A stretch of 38,822 nucleotides of DNA from an uncultured Actinomycetes bacterium (lineage in GTDB: Bacteria > Actinomycetota > Acidimicrobiia > Acidimicrobiales > RAAP-2). The notes below the pieces were generated by a model. That model did not search any database. It was not told the DNA's origin and saw only the letters and a program-made list of their open reading frames with translations. A program made the position numbers and the translations under genes. Numbering within the stretch: the stretch's first letter is position 1; each line of letters starts with the position of its first letter. Shown in pieces: positions 16,196-25,590 of this stretch. Where the stretch lies: assembly GCA_903873775.1 (NCBI GenBank), contig CAIQPR010000008.1, forward strand, positions 1 through 38,822, given 5' to 3'.

Positions 16196-17100
16196 TAGTA
16201 CCCCAGGCGGTCGAGAATGTCCTCGCGCTTCTGCCAACCGGGCTCGACTCGCACGCGAAGTTCGAGAAAAACACCTTCGGGCAATTGGCGGCGAGCAGCG
16301 ATACCGACTTCTTTCAACAATGCCCCACCCTTACCAATCACCATGCCCTTTTGCGATTCACGCTCCACGAGAATCTCCACGGTGATGTGAGGCCACTCGT
16401 ACTCCGCGACACGACAATGAATGCTGTGCGGCAACTCTTCGCGCGTCTTGCGCACGAGCTGTTCACGCACCAGCTCGGCGATGAAGAGATTCTCCGGGAC
16501 GTCGGAGACTTCGTCTTCATCGAAGAGATAGTGACCTTCCGGCATTGCCGCCTTCACCGCCGCCACGAGATCTTCGACCCCGTCACCCGTGCGCGCCGAT
16601 AGCGGAAAATATTCAATGCGGCGGGCGACGTCGGTCAACGAAATCTCCTCGGCCAGAGCCTCGGTCTCCGTCACTACGGCGAGGAGTTGGGCCGCGACTG
16701 CGGCACGCGAGGTGCGATCCATTTTGTTGACGGCGACAATCGGCAGGGGACCGTCCGCGCGACGGCATCCCTGGAGCATGGTTGTCAGCACCATTTTGTC
16801 GCCCGGCCCAATCGCGGCCCCGGCATCGATCATCGCAACGATCACGTCCACGCCATCGGTCGCGGCGCGCGCGTTGTCGTTCAGTCGACTCCCGAGAGAG
16901 GTCTTGGGGCGGTGGAGTCCCGGGGTGTCGACAAAAACCACTTGGACGTCGTCTTCGGTGAGAATGCCCCGAATGAGTTGTCGCGTCGTGTTGGGCGTTG
17001 ACGACGTGATCGTGACCTTTTCGCCCACCACGGCGTTGATCAACGTTGACTTTCCGACGTTCGGGCGTCCGATGATCGCGCACAATCCGGCCCGGGTCAC
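16195..17100 (-). CDS. era: GTPase Era
   Basis: Era is an essential GTPase that binds 16S rRNA and helps mature the 30S subunit. In the 301-residue chain G1 is GRPNVGKS at 11-18, G3 is DTPG at 58-61, G4 is NKMD at 125-128, and a SARTGDG G5 region follows. The C-terminal KH domain carries VIGKGGALLKEVG. The GTG start overlaps the preceding gene as GTGA. Its place in one operon with ybeY and rsmE groups three 30S-biogenesis factors. Confidence 0.97.
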   Translation of the reverse strand: MTRAGLCAIIGRPNVGKSTLINAVVGEKVTITSSTPNTTRQLIRGILTEDDVQVVFVDTPGLHRPKTSLGSRLNDNARAATDGVDVIVAMIDAGAAIGPGDKMVLTTMLQGCRRADGPLPIVAVNKMDRTSRAAVAAQLLAVVTETEALAEEISLTDVARRIEYFPLSARTGDGVEDLVAAVKAAMPEGHYLFDEDEVSDVPENLFIAELVREQLVRKTREELPHSIHCRVAEYEWPHITVEILVERESQKGMVIGKGGALLKEVGIAARRQLPEGVFLELRVRVEPGWQKREDILDRLGY

Positions 17101-18383
17101 GCGTCGTCTCGCAGATGTTCCACTTCAACTTCTTCCACTCGTCGTCCGTCCACGCGTCGCACCGTCAATCGATAGTGCTCGGTATCAAATGCTTGCCCGG
17201 CGCTGGGCACACCACCGGCGAGGTCCATGATGAGACCACCCACAGTGTCCCAACCACCCTTCGGGAGATCGAGGCCAAACTCCTCGTCGGCGTCGTCGAT
17301 GTTGAGACGCCCGCTCAGAACGAGCGGCCCCTCCTGCGTGAGGTCCACGGTGACCCCTTCAACTTCCTCGGGATCCGATTCGTCGGCAATCTCGCCCACC
17401 AATTCCTCGAGGACGTCCTCGAGAGAAATAAGACCCGCGGTGCCGCCGTATTCGTCCACGACGATGAAGAGGTGACTCTTGCGGCGCTTGAACTCGCCAA
17501 TCAGCGTGGCGACCTTTTTTGTTTCGGGCACAAAGTGGGCGGCGAGCACGTGCGCACCGACGGGCTCGTCCCCGCGGCCGTCGCGCACCAGCGTGGCGAG
17601 ATAGCGAAGATTGACGATACCCAACACATCATCCACGGACTCGCCCAGAACCGGAAGGCGTGATCGTCCCGATTCCACCGCGCGCTCGAACGCCACGTGC
17701 ACGGTCTCGTCACTTTCTACGTCCACCATGTCGGTGCGCGGCACCATGATTTCGCGAACGATGGTGTCACCGAATTCGATCACCGAGTGAATGAAATTGC
17801 GTTCTTCCACCTCGATCGCCTGGTCTCCCACGGCGACGTCCGCCATGGCCAGGATTTCCGACTCCGTGACTTTCTGGGAACTGTCCGAAACGCCCAAGGG
17901 TCGCAGCACCGCGCGCGCGACGGCAAGGAGGATGCCGGATACCCACTTGATGGGCCAGAACTTGAGCAGCGTCTCCACGACCGGCGCGGTCACCATCGCG
18001 GAGCGATCGGCGTAGGCGACGGCGTAGTTCTTGGGGATGGCTTCGAAGACGACGAAGATGACGACCACTTCGAACACGGTGGCGAGTGCGAGTCCCCACG
18101 CACCGAAGAGGCGACCCGCGAGAACGCCGACCAGAGTGGCCGAGACCAGCTGACAGATCAGCACCAAGAGCAGCAGAGGGTTGAGAAACTTCTCCGGGTG
18201 CTCGACGAGCCGGACCAGGGAGGCCGAACCACGATGACCCTCCTCACGCAAGGACTGCGCTCGCGTGCGCGACATGCGCACGAGCGACGTCTCGGCCATC
18301 GCGAGAAATCCCGACATCATGAGCAACACCACCACCGTGGCGAGCAGCCACGAGTCACTGGTCTGCCAGGTCAGCGCGATCAC
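17097..18383 (-). CDS. CNNM/CorC-type membrane protein with CBS domains
   Basis: This 428-residue protein belongs to the hemolysin C/CorC (CNNM) family, whose members are linked to magnesium or cobalt transport. An N-terminal DUF21 membrane domain of about four helices (roughly 10-165) includes AMAETSLVRMSRTRAQ. Two CBS motifs follow, marked by REIMVPRTDMVDV and HLFIVVDEYGGTAGLISLEDVLEELVGEI, then a CorC/HlyC domain with GRLNIDDADEEF. The GTG start is fixed by a GTGA overlap with ybeY; the open frame upstream of it is antisense-like sequence. Linkage to ybeY and era is widely conserved in actinobacteria. Confidence 0.93.
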   Translation of the reverse strand: MIALTWQTSDSWLLATVVVLLMMSGFLAMAETSLVRMSRTRAQSLREEGHRGSASLVRLVEHPEKFLNPLLLLVLICQLVSATLVGVLAGRLFGAWGLALATVFEVVVIFVVFEAIPKNYAVAYADRSAMVTAPVVETLLKFWPIKWVSGILLAVARAVLRPLGVSDSSQKVTESEILAMADVAVGDQAIEVEERNFIHSVIEFGDTIVREIMVPRTDMVDVESDETVHVAFERAVESGRSRLPVLGESVDDVLGIVNLRYLATLVRDGRGDEPVGAHVLAAHFVPETKKVATLIGEFKRRKSHLFIVVDEYGGTAGLISLEDVLEELVGEIADESDPEEVEGVTVDLTQEGPLVLSGRLNIDDADEEFGLDLPKGGWDTVGGLIMDLAGGVPSAGQAFDTEHYRLTVRRVDGRRVEEVEVEHLRDDA

Positions 18384-18886
18384 GCCCCACTCGCCTGGTA
18401 GTGACGAGCCAACAGCTCTCGTTCTCTCGCTTCCATCCGCTCGGCCTCGGCGTCCACCATGTGGTCCCACCCGAGGAGATGGAGCACCCCGTGCACCACG
18501 AGCAGCGCGAGTTCGTCATCGAGCGAACACTCGTGGTCCACCGCGTTACGTGCGGCCACTGTCGGGCAGATCACGATGTCACCGACTAATTGTGGGATCT
18601 CGGGCTCGGGGGGATCCCCCGGTCCCGAGGAACCCGCGTCGGGGACGCGCCCCGTGGGCATCGGGTCGTCATCGATCGGAAAACTAAGGACGTCGGTCGG
18701 TCCGACCTTGCCCATGAATTGGCCGTTGAGTTCGCTCATGGTGTCTTCGTCGACGAACAGGAGTGACACTTCGGCCAGCGCGCGCACACCTTCGTCCACG
18801 AGCGCGCCGCGCGCGAGATCCACCCAACGCGCCAAGTCAATGGAGACCGCGGACTGTTCGTCGGCGGCGTAAATATCGATACTCAC
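18380..18886 (-). CDS. ybeY: Endoribonuclease YbeY
   Basis: YbeY is a zinc-dependent RNase needed for 16S rRNA 3' end processing and ribosome quality control. The 168-residue chain carries HGVLHLLGWDH with metal ligands His132, His136 and His142. An acidic, Pro/Gly-rich insert at about 72-98 separates the FPID segment from the VGDIVI strand and is longer than in E. coli YbeY. The GTG start overlaps phoH as GTGA. Confidence 0.95.
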   Translation of the reverse strand: MSIDIYAADEQSAVSIDLARWVDLARGALVDEGVRALAEVSLLFVDEDTMSELNGQFMGKVGPTDVLSFPIDDDPMPTGRVPDAGSSGPGDPPEPEIPQLVGDIVICPTVAARNAVDHECSLDDELALLVVHGVLHLLGWDHMVDAEAERMEARERELLARHYQASGA

Positions 18887-19845
18887 AGGCCCTGCTGATC
18901 GTAGGCGGACACGATGTCCGCGACGATGCGGTGACGCACCACGTCGCGGGAAGACATGTGCACAAAGGCAATGCCCTCGATGCCTGTGAGGATCTTCTCG
19001 ATGTTCGCGAGACCACTCCGTCCGCCGCCGAGGTCCACCTGAGTGACGTCACCGGTCACGACGCACTTTGATCCAAATCCGATGCGGGTCAAGAACATCT
19101 TCATCTGTTCGGGAGTGGTGTTCTGGGCTTCGTCCAGAATGATGAAGGAGTCGTTCAAGGTGCGCCCGCGCATGAACGCCAAGGGGGCGACTTCGATGGT
19201 GCCCTTTTCGATGAGGCGCTGCGCGCCGTCGGCGCCGACCATGTCGAACAGCGCGTCGTAGAGAGGGCGCAGGTACGGGTCGACTTTGGCCATGAGGTCA
19301 CCGGGAAGAAATCCGAGGCGCTCGCCCGCCTCGACCGCGGGTCGGGTCAACACGATGCGATTGATCTGTCGTCGTTGCAACGCCTGCACTGCCGCCGCGA
19401 CCGCAAGATAACTCTTACCGGTTCCCGCCGGACCAATGCCGAAGGTGATGATGTTGCTCTCGATAGCGTCGGTGTAGCGCTTCTGTCCCGCCGTAGACGG
19501 TCGCACGGACTTCCCCTTGGCGCCGCGCACTACTTCGTGACGCAGCACCTCACTCGGGCGCAAGTCGTCTCGCACCATGTCGATGGTGCGCTGCATCTTG
19601 GTGGCGTCAAGGACCTGACCACCCTCGAGCACGAGCACGAGTTCGTCAAACAGGCGCAACACCATGGTGGCGTCGGGCCCGGTGACCGCGATTTGATTTC
19701 CTTGCACGCGAATCTTGGTCGACGGGAATGCCTTTTCGATCTCGCGCAAGTGTTCGTCACGATGTCCGAGCAGACCGGCCATCAGATGAGTGTTGGGAAC
19801 GTACGTCGTGACCTGCAGGTCGTCCGAAGCGGAATCGATGGTCAT
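18883..19845 (-). CDS. phoH: PhoH-family ATPase
   Basis: PhoH-like (PhoL) proteins are ATPases that act with YbeY, and the two genes are neighbours in many bacteria. The 320-residue product has an N-terminal KH-like part (about 15-75), then a P-loop GPAGTGKS at 138-145 and a Walker B DSFIILDEAQNTT. The ATG at 19845 is set by an ATGA overlap with the HIT gene; an upstream in-frame start would run 66 bases back into HIT. The role in RNA metabolism is from family knowledge. Confidence 0.95.
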   Translation of the reverse strand: MTIDSASDDLQVTTYVPNTHLMAGLLGHRDEHLREIEKAFPSTKIRVQGNQIAVTGPDATMVLRLFDELVLVLEGGQVLDATKMQRTIDMVRDDLRPSEVLRHEVVRGAKGKSVRPSTAGQKRYTDAIESNIITFGIGPAGTGKSYLAVAAAVQALQRRQINRIVLTRPAVEAGERLGFLPGDLMAKVDPYLRPLYDALFDMVGADGAQRLIEKGTIEVAPLAFMRGRTLNDSFIILDEAQNTTPEQMKMFLTRIGFGSKCVVTGDVTQVDLGGGRSGLANIEKILTGIEGIAFVHMSSRDVVRHRIVADIVSAYDQQGL

Positions 19846-20186
19846 CCGAGGTGGCCCGCCAACCGCTGACCCCCGAGCACGTGAAGGTGCAAGTGCGGAA
19901 CGGACATCCACGCATCCTCGCCGACGTTCATGATGAGACGGTACCCACTGTCGGCGACGCCCGTGACGTCGGCGACTTCCTGGGCCAGCAGGATCATCTG
20001 ACCCACGATGTCCGCCTGCTCGGGCGCGACGTGAGCGGCGGTTGCGATGTGCACCTTGGGCACTACGAGCACGTGGACGGGAGCGTGGGGATTGATGTCC
20101 TTAAAGGCGTAGGCGGCGTCATTCTCCGCCACGCGCTCGGACGGGAGTTCCCCGGCGACGATTTTGCAAAAGAGGCATTCAGTCAT
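19842..20186 (-). CDS. HIT-family nucleotide-binding protein
   Basis: The 114-residue protein is of the HINT type, which hydrolyse nucleoside phosphoramidates or bind purine nucleotides. It starts MTECLFCKIVAGELPS, typical for the group, has the HVLVVPKVHI strand and ends in the histidine triad HLHLHVLGG. The ATG at 20186 is preferred because a GAGGA precedes it by a good distance and homologues start here. It follows rsmE by 22 bases and overlaps phoH as ATGA. The physiological substrate is unknown. Confidence 0.93.
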   Translation of the reverse strand: MTECLFCKIVAGELPSERVAENDAAYAFKDINPHAPVHVLVVPKVHIATAAHVAPEQADIVGQMILLAQEVADVTGVADSGYRLIMNVGEDAWMSVPHLHLHVLGGQRLAGHLG

Positions 20187-20208
20187 GACGTCCTCATCAT
20201 TACCGAAC

Positions 20209-20913
20209 TTAGGTGTCACGAGCGTGACGACTCCACCCCGCACCCCGCGACACCAGCAAGGTGGTGGCGGCAATGGCGGCGGTATCGCCCCTCAGTACGT
20301 GATCTCCGAGTGACACGCGGGGTTGCTCGGACGGCCACTCGTCGTGCTCCCACCCGCCCTCTGGTCCTATCGCAATGGCCCGCACACCCTCGAGGGTGGC
20401 CGTTCCGCCGAAATCCGCCACGGCGACGTCACGCGGAACGCCACTCACCTCCACCGGGTCCTCGATGACGAGGTCCCACGTGCGGCGGCACTGGCCCATC
20501 GCCTCGCGCGCCACGCGACGCCATCGCGCGAGAGCCTTGTCGCGAGCCTCGCCCCGGAACTTCACGGCGACAAAACGCGACGTCAACGGCACGACGCGCG
20601 TGACACCCAATTCCGTGGCCTTGACCACGACGTTCTCACTCCGGTCACCCTTGAGTGGCGCGATGTAGAGCGTGGTGTCGAGCAGCGGGTCGTCCTGTCC
20701 GATCTCGCTCGCGGGTTCGTACGAGGAACTCGTGACGGTGGCGAAGCGGTAGCCGCCACGTCCATCCGTGAGGACGATTTCTTCTCCCTCGCGGGCCCGC
20801 AAGACCCGGCGCAGGTGGTGCTCGTCATCGGGTGTCAAGGTCAACGACGCAAGGTCGTCGACACGGAATTGGCTCAACGCCCGCACGCGACGCGGGAGGT
20901 CCGCCCGGCTCAC
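20209..20913 (-). CDS. rsmE: 16S rRNA m3U1498 methyltransferase RsmE
   Basis: RsmE methylates U1498 of 16S rRNA on assembled 30S subunits. The 234-residue SPOUT-fold protein has an N-terminal PUA-like part (HHLRRVLRAREGEEIVLTDGRG) and the C-terminal knot motifs AIGPEGGW and VSLGDHVLRGDTAAIAA. The GTG start overlaps the end of dnaJ as GTGA. The dnaJ-rsmE pair is a common actinobacterial and firmicute neighbourhood. Confidence 0.95.
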   Translation of the reverse strand: MSRADLPRRVRALSQFRVDDLASLTLTPDDEHHLRRVLRAREGEEIVLTDGRGGYRFATVTSSSYEPASEIGQDDPLLDTTLYIAPLKGDRSENVVVKATELGVTRVVPLTSRFVAVKFRGEARDKALARWRRVAREAMGQCRRTWDLVIEDPVEVSGVPRDVAVADFGGTATLEGVRAIAIGPEGGWEHDEWPSEQPRVSLGDHVLRGDTAAIAATTLLVSRGAGWSRHARDT

Positions 20914-22010
20914 CGCTTCGACCGCAACCTCGAGAGCAGTCCGTGGGGCTGCTCCTTGACAGTCTCACCGCGGTGGGCCGCGAGTTCACGCAGCAGTCGC
21001 TCCGACTCCTCATCGAGCTCGGTGGGAACTTCTACGCGCAAGTGCACGTATAGGTCGCCACGTCCGCGTCCGCGAAGGTGGTGCACACCTTCGTGGCGCA
21101 CCACGAGCACCGTGCCGGTTTGGCTCCCCGGCTCGACCTCCAGATCACACGTTTCGCGCAACGTCGGCACGGTGATCGTTGCCCCGAGGGCCGCCTGCGT
21201 GAAGGACAGCAGCGCCTCGTGGTGGAGATCGTCACCGTGTCGTTCAAAACGAGAATCTTCCGCGACTCGTACGTGGACGTAGAGCGTGCCGTTCGGGCCC
21301 CCACGGGGACCCGCGGGACCTCGATCCATCAGTCGCATGGTGGAGCCGTTTTCGATGCCCGCGGGAATCTCCACGCTCAGCGTGCGCTGTTCTTCTTGAC
21401 GGCCGTCGCCACGACACGAAGAGCAGGGCGACGCGATCGTCTCCCCCATTCCCCGGCACGTCGGACACGGGGTGGCGGTCACCATCTGTCCGAGGATGGA
21501 ATTTCGTACGCGACGAACTTGACCGGACCCCGAACACTCCGTACACCGGGTGGCGGACGTTCCGGGCGCCGCCCCGCTCCCGTGGCACTCGTCGCAGTGC
21601 ACGAGCAGGCGAACGGTGATGTCCTTGGTGACGCCGAATGCCGCGTCATCGAGGGTGACCTCGACGACCACTTCGGCGTCCGGGCCGGGTTGCGGCCCGC
21701 CCCGACGAGACGGACCCTGCGCCCCCATGCCGCCGAAAAAGAGGTCGAAGATGTCCTGGACGGAGCCCGGTTGGAATCCTCCCGAGAACGCATCCTGGGT
21801 CCCGAACTGGTCGTAGTGCGCCCGACGATCCGGGTCGGAGAGAATTTCGTAGGCCTGCGAGACTTCCTTAAATCGAGCCTCGGCCGCCGGGTCGTCGGGG
21901 TTGGCGTCGGGGTGGAGTTCGCGCGCGAGTTTGCGATACGCGCGCTTCAGCTCGTCGGTCGACGCCGAACGGTCCACCCCGAGCAATTCGTACAGGTCAG
22001 TACTAGGCAC
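20910..22010 (-). CDS. dnaJ: Chaperone DnaJ (Hsp40)
   Basis: DnaJ is the co-chaperone that delivers substrates to DnaK. The 366-residue chain has the J domain with HPD at 33-35, a Gly/Phe-rich linker (GGFQPGSVQDIFDLFFGGMG), four zinc repeats (CDECHGSG, CTECSGSG, CPTCRGMG, CSSCRGDG) and the C-terminal substrate domain. It is the DnaJ2-type copy linked to hrcA rather than to dnaK-grpE; neither of those genes is in the window. The GTG start overlaps the end of hrcA by 8 bases. Expression is probably controlled by HrcA through the CIRCE site. Confidence 0.97.
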   Translation of the reverse strand: MPSTDLYELLGVDRSASTDELKRAYRKLARELHPDANPDDPAAEARFKEVSQAYEILSDPDRRAHYDQFGTQDAFSGGFQPGSVQDIFDLFFGGMGAQGPSRRGGPQPGPDAEVVVEVTLDDAAFGVTKDITVRLLVHCDECHGSGAAPGTSATRCTECSGSGQVRRVRNSILGQMVTATPCPTCRGMGETIASPCSSCRGDGRQEEQRTLSVEIPAGIENGSTMRLMDRGPAGPRGGPNGTLYVHVRVAEDSRFERHGDDLHHEALLSFTQAALGATITVPTLRETCDLEVEPGSQTGTVLVVRHEGVHHLRGRGRGDLYVHLRVEVPTELDEESERLLRELAAHRGETVKEQPHGLLSRLRSKR

Positions 22011-23052
22011 GTCGAGAGTCCTCGCCTCCGAATCGTTGGGCCAGCTGCTCGGACACGGCTTGGGCCGTGAGGAGTGCTTCGGGGTAATTCATGCGCGTCG
22101 GACCCAGGAGACCGACGGCTCCCGCGGGTACGCCATCGATAGAGACCGGCGCCACGACGACCGCACAAGCCGACAAGGGCTCAATACCGTGCTCGGACCC
22201 GATGGATACCGAGAGTCCGCTGTCGATGATGTCGCGCAGGAGCGACACGACGACGAGCTCTTGCTCCAAGATGCCGAGAACGCTCCGCACGGTGTCGACC
22301 GTTTCAAACGCGTCCGCGACGCGCGACGATCCACCGATAAAGAGTTGGTCGCCGTCCAAGATGGGGGCTTCGTCGAACAAGGCTCCGGTGGCCGCACGAA
22401 TGAGCTCCGCCACCACACCCGCGCGCGAGGGCACCTCCACGCGCTGGTCGAGCGACGTACCCACGAGAAGGCCGTTCAACTGCGCGGACGCGTCGGCGAC
22501 GTCAGCCACGGAGGCGTCGTGATCAAGATCCAATGTTCGTTTTTCGACCGCGCCATCGGACAGCACAGCGACCACGAGAACGCGCCGGGGACCCAGGTCG
22601 ACGAGCTGGACCGAGCGCACCGTTGCGTGCGTGTGACTCGGCCCCACGATGACCGAGGTGTACTGGGTGAGACGACTCAGCAGCGTCGAGGTCTGTTCGA
22701 GCACGTCTTCGATCTCTCCGTGCACCGTGTCAAAAAATTCCCGCACCGTGTGCTGTTGCGTCGGTCCGAGGGTGCCGCTGCGCAAGTGGTCGACGAAGTA
22801 CCGGTACCCACGATCCGTCGGGATGCGGCCCGCCGACGTGTGCGGCTGGGAGAGGAAACCCTCACGCTCGAGCGCGACCATTTCGCTGCGCACCGTCGCG
22901 GGGGACACGCCGACGCGTTCACTGGAGGCGACCGAAGAGGACCCGACCGGCTGGGCGGTGTCAATGTGTTCGGTGACGACGGCTTCCAGGATGGCGGCCT
23001 TGCGGGCGTCGAGTTCCTGAGCCGGCTCCTGCGATTCGGGGCGTCGGGCCAT
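22003..23052 (-). CDS. hrcA: Heat-inducible repressor HrcA
   Basis: HrcA represses chaperone genes by binding CIRCE and needs GroEL to stay active. The 349-residue protein has an N-terminal winged helix (QPVGSSSVASSERVGVSPATVRSEMVALEREGFL, then HTSAGRIPTDRGYRYFVD) and the HrcA core with IIDSGLSVSIGSE and a C-terminal VGLLGPTRMNY. The ATG at 23052 has AAGGAG six bases upstream; an earlier in-frame GTG would lie inside the operator. A CIRCE element covers the promoter, so the gene controls itself and the eight genes behind it. Confidence 0.97.
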   Translation of the reverse strand: MARRPESQEPAQELDARKAAILEAVVTEHIDTAQPVGSSSVASSERVGVSPATVRSEMVALEREGFLSQPHTSAGRIPTDRGYRYFVDHLRSGTLGPTQQHTVREFFDTVHGEIEDVLEQTSTLLSRLTQYTSVIVGPSHTHATVRSVQLVDLGPRRVLVVAVLSDGAVEKRTLDLDHDASVADVADASAQLNGLLVGTSLDQRVEVPSRAGVVAELIRAATGALFDEAPILDGDQLFIGGSSRVADAFETVDTVRSVLGILEQELVVVSLLRDIIDSGLSVSIGSEHGIEPLSACAVVVAPVSIDGVPAGAVGLLGPTRMNYPEALLTAQAVSEQLAQRFGGEDSRRA

Positions 23053-23063
23053 GAGACTCCTTG

Positions 23064-23090
23064 TTGGCACTCAATTCTACTGAGTGCCAA
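23064..23090. promoter_or_regulatory. CIRCE operator
   Basis: TTGGCACTC, nine bases, GAGTGCCAA form a perfect 9-base inverted repeat. It matches the CIRCE consensus TTAGCACTC-N9-GAGTGCTAA except for one symmetric A-to-G / T-to-C change that keeps the palindrome. It lies 12 bases before the hrcA ATG. Confidence 0.95.
23074..23079 (-). promoter_or_regulatory. -10 box of hrcA inside the CIRCE spacer
   Basis: TAGAAT on the minus strand lies in the nine-base spacer of CIRCE, so bound HrcA would block polymerase directly. The mRNA leader would be about 15 nt and include AAGGAG. Confidence 0.55.
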
Positions 23091-23110
23091 CGCGCGTGGG
23101 CCACACCATC

Positions 23111-23116
23111 TACGCT
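23111..23116 (+). promoter_or_regulatory. -10 box, leaderless start of the DinB gene
   Basis: TACGCT ends 8 bases before the ATG at 23125. The -35 position of this promoter would touch the right edge of CIRCE. Confidence 0.4.
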
Positions 23117-23124
23117 CCTGCCAC

Positions 23125-23652
23125 ATGTACGTGATGACGCCACCCGAACGTCCCCCTCTCTTGCACAGCGGTGATGAGCGAGCGCAGCTCGGCCGCTGGC
23201 TCGATTTCATGCGAGCGACCTTGCTGCTCAAGTGCGCCGGCCTCACCATGGAACAGCTCCGCCAGCGACACCTAGCGACCTCGGAGCTCACCCTGCTCGG
23301 CATACTTCGACACATGGCCGCGGTCGAGCAGTACTGGTTTGAGTCCATCCTCGAGGATCGCGACGTCACCTGGTACATCGACGCCGAGGAGGACCCGGAC
23401 GCTGACTTCCACGATCTCGACGGATTGCCGCTGGCCGAGGTGGAGTCGCTCTTCCTCCAGGCCTGCGAGATTTCGCGCGACATCGTCGCGAACAGGTCTC
23501 TCGACGATCTCTCGCGAAATCAAGATGCCGAGCGCGGAGGCCGGACGGTCGACACGCGGTGGGTGCTGGTGCACATGATCGAGGAGTACGCCCGGCACCT
23601 GGGCCACGCGGATTTTCTTCGCGAAATGACCGACGGCGCGACGGGCTACTGA
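23125..23652 (+). CDS. DinB-like four-helix protein (DUF664 type)
   Basis: The 175-residue protein fits the DinB/YfiT-like superfamily; many members bind a metal with three histidines and some are thiol-dependent transferases using mycothiol. Visible marks are LLGILRHMAAVEQYWFE, with a candidate metal His, and VLVHMIEEYARHLGHADFLRE near the C-terminus with further His residues. The ATG at 23125 has no Shine-Dalgarno sequence and a TACGCT 8 bases up; a second in-frame ATG lies at 23134. It diverges from hrcA, with CIRCE between them, and ends against lepA. The reaction is unknown. Confidence 0.82.
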   Translation: MYVMTPPERPPLLHSGDERAQLGRWLDFMRATLLLKCAGLTMEQLRQRHLATSELTLLGILRHMAAVEQYWFESILEDRDVTWYIDAEEDPDADFHDLDGLPLAEVESLFLQACEISRDIVANRSLDDLSRNQDAERGGRTVDTRWVLVHMIEEYARHLGHADFLREMTDGATGY

Positions 23653-25458
<1,806 letters not shown>

Positions 25459-25467
25459 GGTCCACCA

Positions 25468-25473
25468 AGGCTA
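25468..25473 (-). promoter_or_regulatory. -10 box, leaderless start of lepA
   Basis: TAGCCT, identical to the boxes of glyS and of the phosphotransferase gene, ends 9 bases before the GTG start. Confidence 0.45.
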
Positions 25474-25578
25474 CCTGTCGCACGCCGTACGACCCCGTCG
25501 GCGAGGAGTTCGCCCGACGTCGCTCGTCACTCACGCGGACATCGTCGCAACGACACCAGTCACGGAATCACGTCGCTG

Positions 25579-25584
25579 TACAGT
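25579..25584 (+). promoter_or_regulatory. -10 box, leaderless start of the large membrane protein gene
   Basis: TACAGT ends 6 bases before the GTG at 25591. Confidence 0.5.
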
Positions 25585-25590
25585 GACCGG

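Noticed and set aside
21901-23124. Open frame preceding the DinB gene
   Set aside because: It is antisense to dnaJ and hrcA and crosses the CIRCE operator. The protein-like sequence begins only at 23125.
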